Shown: positions 1 to 5,571 of the stretch, piece after piece
Layout: the number at the start of each line of letters is the position of its first letter
Numbering within the stretch: the first letter of the stretch is position 1
Origin: Bacillota bacterium
Lineage (GTDB): Bacteria; Bacillota; Limnochordia; Limnochordales; ZCTH02-B6
Direction of reading: 5' to 3'
DNA length: 5,607 nt
NCBI GenBank assembly: GCA_003387805.1
Contig: QGSR01000137.1
Span: 1-5,607 of the forward strand
Translations under genes and position numbers: made by a program
Notes under the pieces: generated by a model
What the model was told of the DNA's origin: nothing
Seen by the model: only the letters and a program-made list of their open reading frames with translations
Databases searched by the model: none

Positions 1-775
1 CGGCGGCGTCGGGACGGCCGTGGTCCGCGCCGGTCGCGGGCTCGCCTGCCGGCGCGGCCGACCCGTCGGCCGCGGGGGGCCGCGCCTCGTCCTCCGCCGG
101 TGCGGGCGCGGCCTCCGGCGCCGCTTGGGCCGGCTCCGGGGGCTCGGGCTCAGGCTCCGGCTCGCGCACCGGCTCCGTCGACGGTTCGGGCTGCCGCGCC
201 GGCTCCTCCTCCGGCCGCGGCGTCGCCGAGATTTCGAAACCGCCCTGTTCGCTGGTCAATATCTCCTCGCCGGCCCCCGCCGCGGGCTCGGGCTCCGGCT
301 GCGGTTCCGGCGCGGGTTCGGGCTCGGGTTCGGGTTCCGGCGCGGGCTCGGGCTCCGGCGCCGGCTGCGGCTCCGGTTCCGGTTCGGGTTCCGGCTCCGG
401 CTGCGGTTCCGGCGGCGGCGGCGCGGGCCGCTCCTCCACCGGGGGCTCGGGCGCCGGCGGCGCCGCGGGCTCCACCGGCTCCTGGACCCGCACTTCCGGT
501 TCCGGTTCCGGGTCAGGCTCCGGCTCCGGCGTCTGCTCCTGGCGCGGCGGCCGCTCCTGCAGCGGCGCCGAAGGCCGCGGCGGCCCCGGCGGCTGCACGG
601 CGGGCTGTCCCTGGATGAGGACCAGCTCTACGATGCCGCCGTCGTCCAGCCCGATGCCTTCCACAAAAGCCGAACGCCACGCGGGCCACAGCCAGATGAC
701 CAGCGCGTGCAAGATGACGGAAACCAGGAGGAACCAGCCCAAAAATGATTGCTCTTCGTATTCATCGCTGAACAA
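1..775 (-). CDS. TonB-like energy transducer, C-terminus beyond window edge (partial)
   Basis: Likely couples an inner-membrane proton channel to outer-membrane transporters. The frame is open for 258 codons with no stop before the window edge. Residues 11-30 form one membrane helix that contains S19-V-I-L-H23, the same SxxxH spacing as the functional Ser16/His20 pair of E. coli TonB. Residues 58 to the edge are a Pro/Glu-rich periplasmic linker, including 21 consecutive X-Pro dipeptides at 123-164 (X is Glu, Gln or Ala). A less repetitive island lies at about 169-185. There is no lysine in the visible part. I chose TTG at 775 because AGGTGG (784-789) sits 8 bases upstream; an in-frame GTG at 787 is an alternative. 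It follows exbD by 28 bases, so co-transcription is likely. The C-terminal TonB fold that would contact TonB boxes is not visible, so a TolA-like role is not excluded, though a Pro-rich linker favours TonB. Confidence 0.85.
   Translation of the reverse strand, partial: MFSDEYEEQSFLGWFLLVSVILHALVIWLWPAWRSAFVEGIGLDDGGIVELVLIQGQPAVQPPGPPRPSAPLQERPPRQEQTPEPEPDPEPEPEVRVQEPVEPAAPPAPEPPVEERPAPPPPEPQPEPEPEPEPEPQPAPEPEPAPEPEPEPEPAPEPQPEPEPAAGAGEEILTSEQGGFEISATPRPEEEPARQPEPSTEPVREPEPEPEPPEPAQAAPEAAPAPAEDEARPPAADGSAAPAGEPATGADHGRPDAA
284..409 (-). repeat. Degenerate 6-bp tandem repeat encoding 21 X-Pro dipeptides
   Basis: On the minus strand this stretch is a run of CC(G/C)-GA(G/A)-like hexamers. It encodes an uninterrupted series of Glu-Pro, Gln-Pro and Ala-Pro pairs (residues 123-164 of the TonB-like protein). 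Third positions vary between units, so the array is diverged rather than recently expanded. Shorter Glu-Pro blocks flank it at residues 84-94 and 205-212. In TonB proteins such segments form an extended rod across the periplasm. Hexamer arrays keep the reading frame when they gain or lose units, so linker length may vary between strains. Confidence 0.8.
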
Positions 776-783
776 GCGGCATC

Positions 784-789
784 CCACCT
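784..789 (-). promoter_or_regulatory. Ribosome binding site deciding the TTG start of the TonB-like gene
   Basis: On the minus strand AGGTGG is followed by 8 bases and then TTG at 775-773. This is the best Shine-Dalgarno spacing in the exbD-tonB gap. The competing in-frame GTG (787-785) overlaps this site and would rely on GGGG at 795-798. A closer out-of-frame ATG at 803 gives only a 13-residue peptide. The TTG choice is therefore an inference from spacing, not proof. Confidence 0.5.
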
Positions 790-803
790 GCCTGCCCCGG
801 CAT

Positions 804-1208
804 CTACCGGCGGCTCTCCACGCTGAGGGCCAGCCGGTGGCCGCCGCCCGCCCGGGCCGCGTCCATGGCGCGGACCACGTAGTCGTACTCCACCCGCCGG
901 TCGGCGGACACGATGACCAGCGTGTTCGGGTTGGACTGCACCGCGGCCCGCACCCGCGCCTGAATCTCCGCTTCGGACACCGCCTCGCCGTTGAGGAACA
1001 TGGTGCCTTGCTGCGTCACGGTGATGCGCAGCTCCGCCTGATCGTGGGTCGCGCCCGTCGCGGCCTGCGGCAGGTTCACCTCGATGCCCAGGGGATCGGT
1101 GCGAAACGTCGTGAACACGATGAAGAACACGACGAGAATGAACATGACGTCGATGAGAGGGAGAATCTCCACCCGCGGCGGCCGGCGCCGTTCACGAACG
1201 AGGGCCAC
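804..1208 (-). CDS. ExbD/TolR-family biopolymer transport protein
   Basis: Peptidoglycan-side partner of the ExbB-type proton channel. It is 134 residues, the usual size for the family. A basic cytoplasmic N-tail (RERRRPPR, residues 5-12) leads into a single membrane helix at about 15-35. That helix begins PLIDVMF with Asp20, the position of the essential proton-carrying Asp25 of E. coli ExbD. The rest is a periplasmic domain of the ExbD type. The start is GTG, 2 bases after the exbB stop; GGGGTGAG overlapping the end of exbB sits 5 bases upstream of it, which implies translational coupling. Whether it belongs to a TonB or a Tol system cannot be settled from this protein alone; the downstream Pro-rich TonB-like gene favours the former. 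Confidence 0.92.
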   Translation of the reverse strand: MALVRERRRPPRVEILPLIDVMFILVVFFIVFTTFRTDPLGIEVNLPQAATGATHDQAELRITVTQQGTMFLNGEAVSEAEIQARVRAAVQSNPNTLVIVSADRRVEYDYVVRAMDAARAGGGHRLALSVESRR

Positions 1209-1210
1209 GG

Positions 1211-1825
1211 CTACTCACCCCGCATGGTGGTAACCAGCTCGATGATTTCGCCGGTGCGGCGGTTCATGTCTGCGACCCGCCGGTCGATGATGCTGCTGAT
1301 CCAGTGGTACACCGCCATGGACGGGATGGCGATGACCAGACCGGCGGCCGTCGTGATGAGCGCCTCCGCAATGCCCACGCTCAGCGCCTGGGGCGACGCC
1401 AGGCCCTCCAGAGCCCCCAGCACGTTGAAGCTGCGGATGATGCCCGTCACCGTGCCCAAAAGCCCCAGCAAGGGCGCGATGGTGACCACCGCGTCCAGCA
1501 TGACCAGCCGGCGCTCCATTTTGTACAGCTCCACCCGGCCTACGTCATCCAGCTTTTCCCGCAGCTCGTCGGGCGGCAGGTCCGAGTAGGCGATGGCCGT
1601 CGCGATGAGGGCCGCCACCTGGCCGCGCGACCTTTTGGCCACCTGCACCGCCTGCATCAGTTTGCCTTGGTTGAGGTTCAGACGCACTTCGTCCATGAGG
1701 TCTTCCGAGTCGACCCGGGTCCGGTACAGGTACCACAGGCGCTCCAGCGACACCGCCAGCGCCAGCACCGAGGCCAGCAGCAGCGGGTACATGACCGGGC
1801 CGCCCTTCACGATGACGTCGACCAT
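1211..1825 (-). CDS. MotA/TolQ/ExbB-family proton channel protein
   Basis: Inner-membrane channel subunit that, with ExbD, uses the proton gradient to drive TonB. It is 204 residues, shorter than E. coli ExbB because it lacks the long periplasmic N-terminus. Three membrane helices are visible, at about residues 12-34, 112-135 and 155-178, with a cytoplasmic loop between the first two. APLLGLLGTVTGI (117-129) and EALITTAAGL (154-163) are family signatures; Thr125 and Thr159 align with Thr148 and Thr181 that line the E. coli ExbB proton path. The ATG is preceded by AAGGGAGA about 12 bases upstream, a slightly long spacing. It lies 71 bases after the acetyltransferase stop and 2 bases before exbD. 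I saw no convincing promoter in that gap, so transcription may come from further upstream. Confidence 0.93.
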   Translation of the reverse strand: MVDVIVKGGPVMYPLLLASVLALAVSLERLWYLYRTRVDSEDLMDEVRLNLNQGKLMQAVQVAKRSRGQVAALIATAIAYSDLPPDELREKLDDVGRVELYKMERRLVMLDAVVTIAPLLGLLGTVTGIIRSFNVLGALEGLASPQALSVGIAEALITTAAGLVIAIPSMAVYHWISSIIDRRVADMNRRTGEIIELVTTMRGE

Positions 1826-1896
1826 ATGTCCGCGCCGTCTCCCTTCACCGCAACAGGGATGTAGTGACAGTTTCCGAGCAATTATGGCGCTTTCTT

Positions 1897-2460
1897 CTAC
1901 ATGTCCGCGGCGATTCCTTGTGCCCGGCGGACATTAACCGAATGAAACTCATCCCTTAAAATTCGCATCAATACTATACGAACGCTCCTTCCGGGTGGGA
2001 TGCTCCGGGTCAGGAACCCTTCGCTCTTGAAGCCCGCCTTGCGGTAGCTCGCGATGGCCTGCCTGTTGGAGGCCAGCACGCGCACGTATACCCGCGTCAG
2101 ATTCAGCCGCTCGAAGGCGTAGGCCAGCATCAGACGCACGGCCTCGGTGCCCAGGCCTTTCCCTCGGAGCGACGGCTCGCCGATGCGCACCCGCAGCTCC
2201 GCCTCGCCGCTGCGCCAGGCGATATGATCCAGCTCGATGTCGCCGATGAGGCCCACCTCGGCCGCCTCGATGCCGAACAGCTGCCAGTGCCGGTGGCTTT
2301 GCAGCCGTTTGTGCCAGAGCGCGCACTCCTCCAGCGTGGTGGGCCGCGCGCCGCCCGCCAGCTCGTTCAGTCCTTCATCCAGGTTCCACTTCACCAGCAG
2401 AGGAAAGTCTTCGGGGGTGACGGGCCGCAGGGCCACTCGCCGGCCGCGCATGACGTACAT
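1897..2460 (-). CDS. GNAT N-acetyltransferase, RimJ/RimL-like
   Basis: Predicted to transfer an acetyl group from acetyl-CoA to an amine; the substrate cannot be told from sequence. It is 187 residues, typical for the RimJ/RimL/SpeG branch. RRVALRPVTPEDF (7-19) is the usual first strand and helix. The acetyl-CoA pyrophosphate loop is LRGKGLGTEA (98-107), fitting (R/Q)xxGx(G/A). The later motif SNRQAIASYRKAGF (131-144) carries the conserved Asn132 and Tyr139. The ATG is set by GGAGAGGA ending 10 bases upstream; a second ATG at codon 4 would be too far from it. The last 16 or so residues form a tail beyond the core fold, and the codons just before and in it are unusually AT-rich for the window (ATA, GTA, TTG, ATT, TTA). 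It stands between sigF and the ExbB/ExbD genes, and no functional link to either is evident. Confidence 0.88.
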   Translation of the reverse strand: MYVMRGRRVALRPVTPEDFPLLVKWNLDEGLNELAGGARPTTLEECALWHKRLQSHRHWQLFGIEAAEVGLIGDIELDHIAWRSGEAELRVRIGEPSLRGKGLGTEAVRLMLAYAFERLNLTRVYVRVLASNRQAIASYRKAGFKSEGFLTRSIPPGRSVRIVLMRILRDEFHSVNVRRAQGIAADM

Positions 2461-2644
2461 GATTCGGTCGTCCTCTCCACGTGTGTTTGCTTCGTCGACG
2501 GCTCCATAGCCACGCCGGGGGACGATGGGACGGCGCGCCGCCGCCGGGCGCGCTGTTCTTTTGACCTATGAAGGGAGTTCGACCGGCCGGGGGCGCCGCC
2601 TTTAAGAAAATTTAGGGGAAGCAGGATGGCCGCGGGGAGACGTT
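2461..2644. other. Intergenic region between sigF and the acetyltransferase gene
   Basis: This is the only long non-coding gap in the window. Reading along the minus strand it holds an AT-rich patch (about 2599-2617), a GC-rich inverted repeat (2530-2556), and the Shine-Dalgarno of the acetyltransferase gene (2471-2478). I found no convincing sigma-A, sigma-F or sigma-G promoter, and no intrinsic terminator with a T-run oriented for sigF. A new transcription unit may begin here, but the sequence does not prove it. Confidence 0.5.
2530..2556 (+). terminator. GC-rich hairpin with T-rich tail on the plus strand (weak candidate)
   Basis: GCGCGCC (2533-2539) and GGCGCGC (2547-2553) form a perfect 7-bp stem around a 7-base loop. 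On plus-strand RNA the stem extends to about 10 bp through a G-U pair, and TTCTTTT follows immediately. That geometry fits an intrinsic terminator for plus-strand transcription, i.e. antisense to sigF. For minus-strand transcripts there is no T-run after the stem, so it is not a good sigF terminator. In DNA this GC-rich such a palindrome can also occur by chance. Confidence 0.3.
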
Positions 2645-3394
2645 TCACGAGAAGGCATCGCGAAAGCGGCGCAAAAGGCGCCGCTCCGTGCGGGACACGT
2701 GGGGCTGGGAAACGCCCAGAGCACGGGCTGTCTCGGCCTGGGAAAAACCTTCAAAGAAGCGCAAGAGGATGAGGCGCCGCTCCCAGTCCGCAAGCTGCGC
2801 CAAGGCCGCTTTGAGGGCCGCGTTCTCCACCAGGCGCTCCTCCCCGCCGTCCGCGGGCAGCCGCTGCGCCAGCGGGGCCGCGTCGGCGCCGGCGCCGGGC
2901 GGAGGCTCGTCCAGCGACGCCACGGGCCGCTCCGCGGCCAGCGCCTCGGCCACGTCCTCGGGCGAAACTTGCAGCTCGCCCGCGATTTCGCCCACGGTGG
3001 GCTCCCGGGAGAGGCGCTGGGCCAGCGCCTCCCGGCAAGCCAAGGCCCGCCGCCGCACGTCCGCGAGCCCGCGCGGCAGGCGCACCGGATGCTGCTCCCG
3101 CGCCCAGCGGCGCATCTCGCCGATAATGACCGGCACCGCGTAGGTGGAGAAGCGCACGCCGCGGCGCGGGTCGAAGCCGTCCACGGCCTTCAGCAGCCCG
3201 ATGCAGCCTGCCTGGAACAAATCGTCGTACTCCACGCCCGGGCGCTGGAGACGCCGCGCCGCCGCGCGCACCAGCCCCAGGTTCGCCCGGACCGCGGCCT
3301 CCCGGGCGCCGGGATCGCCCGCCTGCGCCCGCGCGAGCAGCCGGCCGCTGCGCTCCGGGGAAAACGGCGGCTCCACGCCTCGTTCCGCCGGCAT
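2645..3394 (-). CDS. sigF: RNA polymerase sporulation sigma factor, sigma-F
   Basis: Directs the first forespore-specific transcription after asymmetric septation; held inactive by SpoIIAB until SpoIIAA frees it. At 249 residues it is close to the 255 of B. subtilis. Region 2 spans about 38-97 and includes YDDLFQAGCIGLLKAVDGF (56-74) and VRFSTYAVPVIIGEMRRW (80-97), diagnostic of the sigma-F/G/B group. Region 3 is about 105-155. The region 4.2 helix-turn-helix is 217-237 (FSQAETARALGVSQPHVSR). Sequence alone could suggest sigma-G or sigma-B, but position as third gene after spoIIAA and spoIIAB settles it as sigma-F. The ATG is 6 bases after the spoIIAB stop, with GGTGA overlapping that stop as ribosome site; a GTG at codon 7, preceded by GGAACGAGG, is a possible alternative. 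It is rich in Arg and Ala and poor in Lys, consistent with the GC content. Confidence 0.95.
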   Translation of the reverse strand: MPAERGVEPPFSPERSGRLLARAQAGDPGAREAAVRANLGLVRAAARRLQRPGVEYDDLFQAGCIGLLKAVDGFDPRRGVRFSTYAVPVIIGEMRRWAREQHPVRLPRGLADVRRRALACREALAQRLSREPTVGEIAGELQVSPEDVAEALAAERPVASLDEPPPGAGADAAPLAQRLPADGGEERLVENAALKAALAQLADWERRLILLRFFEGFSQAETARALGVSQPHVSRTERRLLRRFRDAFS

Positions 3395-3400
3395 GGGCCG

Positions 3401-3862
3401 TCACCGGGCGCCGGCCACCGCCGCGCGGGCCGGGGCCTTCACCATGACGACCCGTGTGCCCGCGCCCGGCCTGGAGACGACGTCCAGCTTGTCCATATAC
3501 TCCTGCATAAACGTAAACCCGAGGCCCATCCGCTCGTCGGGCCGGGTGGTCCACTGGGGCCTGCGGGCCGCGTCCACGTCGGCGATGCCGACGCCGTCGT
3601 CGATGACCGTCAGCTTCAGCGCGCCCCCGCCGGTGACGCCCAGCTCCATGCGGATGACGCCGCCGCCCCCGGGGTAGGCGTGCAGCACCGCGTTGGAGAC
3701 GGCCTCGGACACCGCCACCTTGATCTCGTCCAGCTCGTCCAGGGTGAAGTCCAGCCGCGACGCGAACACGGCCGCCGCGGTGCGGGCGAAGGCCACGTTG
3801 TCCGGTTCGGCCGGAAACTCCATCGTCACGTAGTTGACCAGCCGTTCGGGCGCCGTCGTCAC
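3401..3862 (-). CDS. spoIIAB: Anti-sigma F factor and serine kinase SpoIIAB
   Basis: GHKL-fold protein that binds and inhibits sigma-F and, with ATP, phosphorylates SpoIIAA. From the GTG at 3862 it has 153 residues, against 146 in B. subtilis. The N-box SEAVSNAVLHAY (52-63) has Glu53, Asn57 and His61. The G1 box is DDGVG (88-92) and the G2 box MGLGFTF (112-118). Arg27 in NVAFAR aligns with B. subtilis Arg20, which is used for both sigma-F and SpoIIAA contacts. The TTRP segment of the ATP lid (105-108) is present, and the lid appears one residue shorter than in B. subtilis. The frame is open further upstream to 4114, but that part overlaps spoIIAA and does not resemble the family. The GTG shares bases with the spoIIAA stop (GTGA) and has AGGGGGAAGGG 5 bases upstream. 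Confidence 0.94.
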   Translation of the reverse strand: MTTAPERLVNYVTMEFPAEPDNVAFARTAAAVFASRLDFTLDELDEIKVAVSEAVSNAVLHAYPGGGGVIRMELGVTGGGALKLTVIDDGVGIADVDAARRPQWTTRPDERMGLGFTFMQEYMDKLDVVSRPGAGTRVVMVKAPARAAVAGAR

Positions 3863-4218
3863 GCCGACCCTTCCCCCTTTGCCACGGCCAGCGCTTCCCT
3901 CTGCGTGGCGGCCACGTGCATCACCCGCCATGCGCCGGCCATAGCCAGCGTCCGGTGCACGTGCGGGCGCGTCCCGAAGGCCACCACCCGGCCGGCCGTC
4001 GAGTGGCTGACGTCCCGGCAGCGGGCGAGGATGGCCCCGACGCCCGCGCTGTCGATAAAAGTCAGCCCACGCAAGTCCAGGATCAGGTGCCGCGGCCGCG
4101 GCGGCGCCTCCCACGCTCGGCGCACTTCGGAGCGAAACAGCTCCGCCGTGCGCAAGTCCAGCTCGCCCGTCATGCGGACGATGAGGCTGTCTTGTGACCG
4201 CCGCGTCGCGATGAGCAC
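3859..4218 (-). CDS. spoIIAA: Anti-sigma F factor antagonist SpoIIAA
   Basis: STAS-domain protein that, when unphosphorylated, displaces sigma-F from SpoIIAB; it is inactivated by SpoIIAB kinase and reactivated by the SpoIIE phosphatase. From this start it is 119 residues (117 in B. subtilis). RMTGELDLRTAE (about 15-26) matches the first strand-loop of the family. TFIDSAGVGAIL (about 53-64) holds Ser57, the position of the phosphorylated Ser58 of B. subtilis in the DS(S/A)G motif. The frame opens at GTG 4227, but there the ribosome site would abut the start with no spacing. GTG at 4218 lies 6 bases after GGGGAGGTG (4225-4233) and is preferred. It overlaps spoIIAB by 4 bases, suggesting coupled translation of the pair. 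Confidence 0.94.
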   Translation of the reverse strand: MLIATRRSQDSLIVRMTGELDLRTAELFRSEVRRAWEAPPRPRHLILDLRGLTFIDSAGVGAILARCRDVSHSTAGRVVAFGTRPHVHRTLAMAGAWRVMHVAATQREALAVAKGEGSA

Positions 4219-4224
4219 CCGCCG

Positions 4225-4233
4225 CACCTCCCC
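4225..4233 (-). promoter_or_regulatory. Strong ribosome binding site of spoIIAA
   Basis: GGGGAGGTG on the minus strand is a near-perfect match to the 16S anti-Shine-Dalgarno. It ends 6 bases before the GTG at 4218-4216. Because it contains the GTG at 4227-4225, that upstream codon is unlikely to be the real start. Confidence 0.7.
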
Positions 4234-4249
4234 GGATTATGGTGAGAAT

Positions 4250-4276
4250 ATTCGCTTATTTCTGTCCTAATCCTGC
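4250..4276 (-). promoter_or_regulatory. Sigma-H-type promoter of the spoIIA operon
   Basis: Reading the minus strand, GCAGGATTA (4276-4268) fits the B. subtilis sigma-H -35 consensus RnAGGAWWW at every defined base. AGCGAAT (4256-4250) fits the -10 consensus RnnGAAT at every defined base. The spacer is 11 bases, within the usual 11-12. Transcription would start near 4243, leaving a leader of about 25 bases ahead of the spoIIAA GTG. The -35 lies only 11 bases beyond the dacF stop. In Bacillus the spoIIA operon is indeed driven by sigma-H and is also reached by later read-through from dacF. The same arrangement is inferred here. Confidence 0.88.
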
Positions 4277-4287
4277 CGCCGGGCCGC

Positions 4288-5571
4288 CTAATTCGCGCCG
4301 GCCGCGGACAAACTTTGCAGCAGCCGGCCCGCGGTGCGCACCACGATGGTCCACCACGAGCCCCGCGGCACCGCCGTCTTGACGACCACGTCCACGGCGC
4401 CCTCTTCCCGGCCGTCCACCACGGCCACCACTTCCCCGATGACCGCCCCCGCCTCCAGCGGCGCCAGCAGCCGGTCCGGCAGCGCCGTGCGCCGCTCGAT
4501 GCGCACGTCGGCGCCCCGGGGCACCGTCACGTGCAGCGCGTCCTTCGCCACGGTGTCCACCGCGTCCAGCTCCCCTTTGGCCACGGGAACCCGGGCCACC
4601 GGTTCGTCCTCGTCCACCACCAGCCGGGCCTCGTAGCGACGAAAGCCCCAGTTCAAAAGGGCCCGGATGTCCTCGTCCCGGGCCTGGATGGACGGCGCGC
4701 CCAGCACCACGGCGATGAGGTGCAGATCGTCCCGCACGGCGCTGGCGGCCAGGCAGTAGCCCGCCTCCCGGGTGTAGCCGGTCTTGATGCCGTTGGCGCC
4801 TTCGTAAAAGCGGAGCAGGGAGTTGCGGTTCCAGAACTCCCGCTCGTCCCGGGTGCCCACCCGCACGCGATAGGGCCCGTACGTGGAGACGAGCTGCTCG
4901 AACATGGGCAGGGTGTAGCCGTAGCGGGAAATGAGGGCCACGTCGTAGGCCGACGTCACGTGGCGGCGCCCCGCCATGCCCAAATCCTCCGGGGGCAGGC
5001 CCGACGCGTTGCTGAAATCGGTGTTCCGGGCGCCCAGGGCGCGGCTGCGCTCGTTGATGAGCGCGGCGAAGGCCTCCTCGCTGCCGGAGATGTGCTCGGC
5101 CACCGCGACGGCCGCGTCGTTGGCCGACTCCACGGCGATGCCGTAAAGCAAGTCCTCCAGCGTCATCAGCTCGCCGACTTCCAGATACACCTGCGTGCCG
5201 CCCATGCCGGCCGCCCGGGCGCTGGTGACCACCAGATCGTCCAGGGCGACGCGGCCGTCCCGCAGCGCTTCCAGGGCCACCACCAAGGTGAACACTTTGG
5301 TGACGCTGGCCGGCGGCAGCGGCTCGTGGGCGTTTTTCTCGTACAGCACGCGGCCGCTGCGGGCGTCCATGAGGACCGCGGCGCGCGACTGGATGGGCAG
5401 CTCGTCCTGCGCGAGGGCCCGGGGCGACAAGCCCACCACCAGCGAAAGGGCCAGGAAAACGAAAAACAGGGGGAAAAAGGCCGTGGGCACGGCTCGGGCG
5501 GCGGCCCGCCCGGCCCCCCGGCCCGGCGCCGCCCCCGGCCCCGCCCAGCCCCCCCTCCCGCCAACCCCCAT
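4288..5571 (-). CDS. dacF: Serine-type D-Ala-D-Ala carboxypeptidase (DacF-like, peptidase S11)
   Basis: Penicillin-binding protein that removes the terminal D-Ala from peptidoglycan stem peptides. The upstream position next to spoIIA is that of Bacillus dacF, which acts on forespore/cortex peptidoglycan. The active-site motifs are all present: SVTK (Ser89, Lys92), SAN (149-151) and KTG (263-265). A hydrophobic stretch at 30-48 followed by RALA-QDE (51-57) is a signal peptide with likely cleavage after Ala54. The catalytic domain is about 58-310, then a beta-rich C-terminal domain, then a possibly amphipathic tail with SWWTIVVRTAGRLLQ (405-419) that could dock on the membrane. The first 27 residues are almost only Gly, Ala, Arg and Pro and look unlike a normal n-region. 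The ATG lacks a well-spaced ribosome site, so GTG at 5490 is possible, though it would leave the signal peptide without a basic n-region. Confidence 0.92.
   Translation of the reverse strand: MGVGGRGGWAGPGAAPGRGAGRAAARAVPTAFFPLFFVFLALSLVVGLSPRALAQDELPIQSRAAVLMDARSGRVLYEKNAHEPLPPASVTKVFTLVVALEALRDGRVALDDLVVTSARAAGMGGTQVYLEVGELMTLEDLLYGIAVESANDAAVAVAEHISGSEEAFAALINERSRALGARNTDFSNASGLPPEDLGMAGRRHVTSAYDVALISRYGYTLPMFEQLVSTYGPYRVRVGTRDEREFWNRNSLLRFYEGANGIKTGYTREAGYCLAASAVRDDLHLIAVVLGAPSIQARDEDIRALLNWGFRRYEARLVVDEDEPVARVPVAKGELDAVDTVAKDALHVTVPRGADVRIERRTALPDRLLAPLEAGAVIGEVVAVVDGREEGAVDVVVKTAVPRGSWWTIVVRTAGRLLQSLSAAGAN

Noticed and set aside
284..409. CRISPR-like or satellite array
   Set aside because: The units are 6 bp, contiguous, without spacers, and keep an open reading frame for a TonB linker; this is coding low complexity.
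20..748. Plus-strand Arg/Leu/Gly-rich and Ala/Pro-rich open frames over the left edge
   Set aside because: They are the complement of the Glu-Pro hexamer repeats of the TonB-like gene, which has a clear membrane anchor and SxxxH motif on the minus strand.
762..803. 13-residue minus-strand peptide between exbD and the TonB-like gene
   Set aside because: It is too short, unrecognised, and has no ribosome site of its own; it sits where the TonB-like gene's ribosome site is.
615..1589. 324-codon plus-strand open frame antisense to exbD and exbB
   Set aside because: Its translation has no family signature, whereas the minus strand encodes two clear ExbB/ExbD proteins with their key residues.
1826..1896. 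Sigma-A promoter for exbB around CATAAT in the 71-base gap
   Set aside because: The -10-like hexamer has no -35-like partner at 16-18 bases, so it is indistinguishable from a chance AT-rich word.
3863..4114. N-terminal extension of SpoIIAB to the upstream start at 4114
   Set aside because: It lies wholly inside spoIIAA, does not resemble SpoIIAB, and the GTG at 3862 has a strong ribosome site and the usual stop-start overlap.
2699..4270. 523-codon plus-strand open frame antisense to sigF, spoIIAB and spoIIAA
   Set aside because: It overlaps three convincingly identified genes, and its translation is low-complexity and Arg/Pro/His-rich with no recognisable domain. Long antisense frames are common in DNA this GC-rich.
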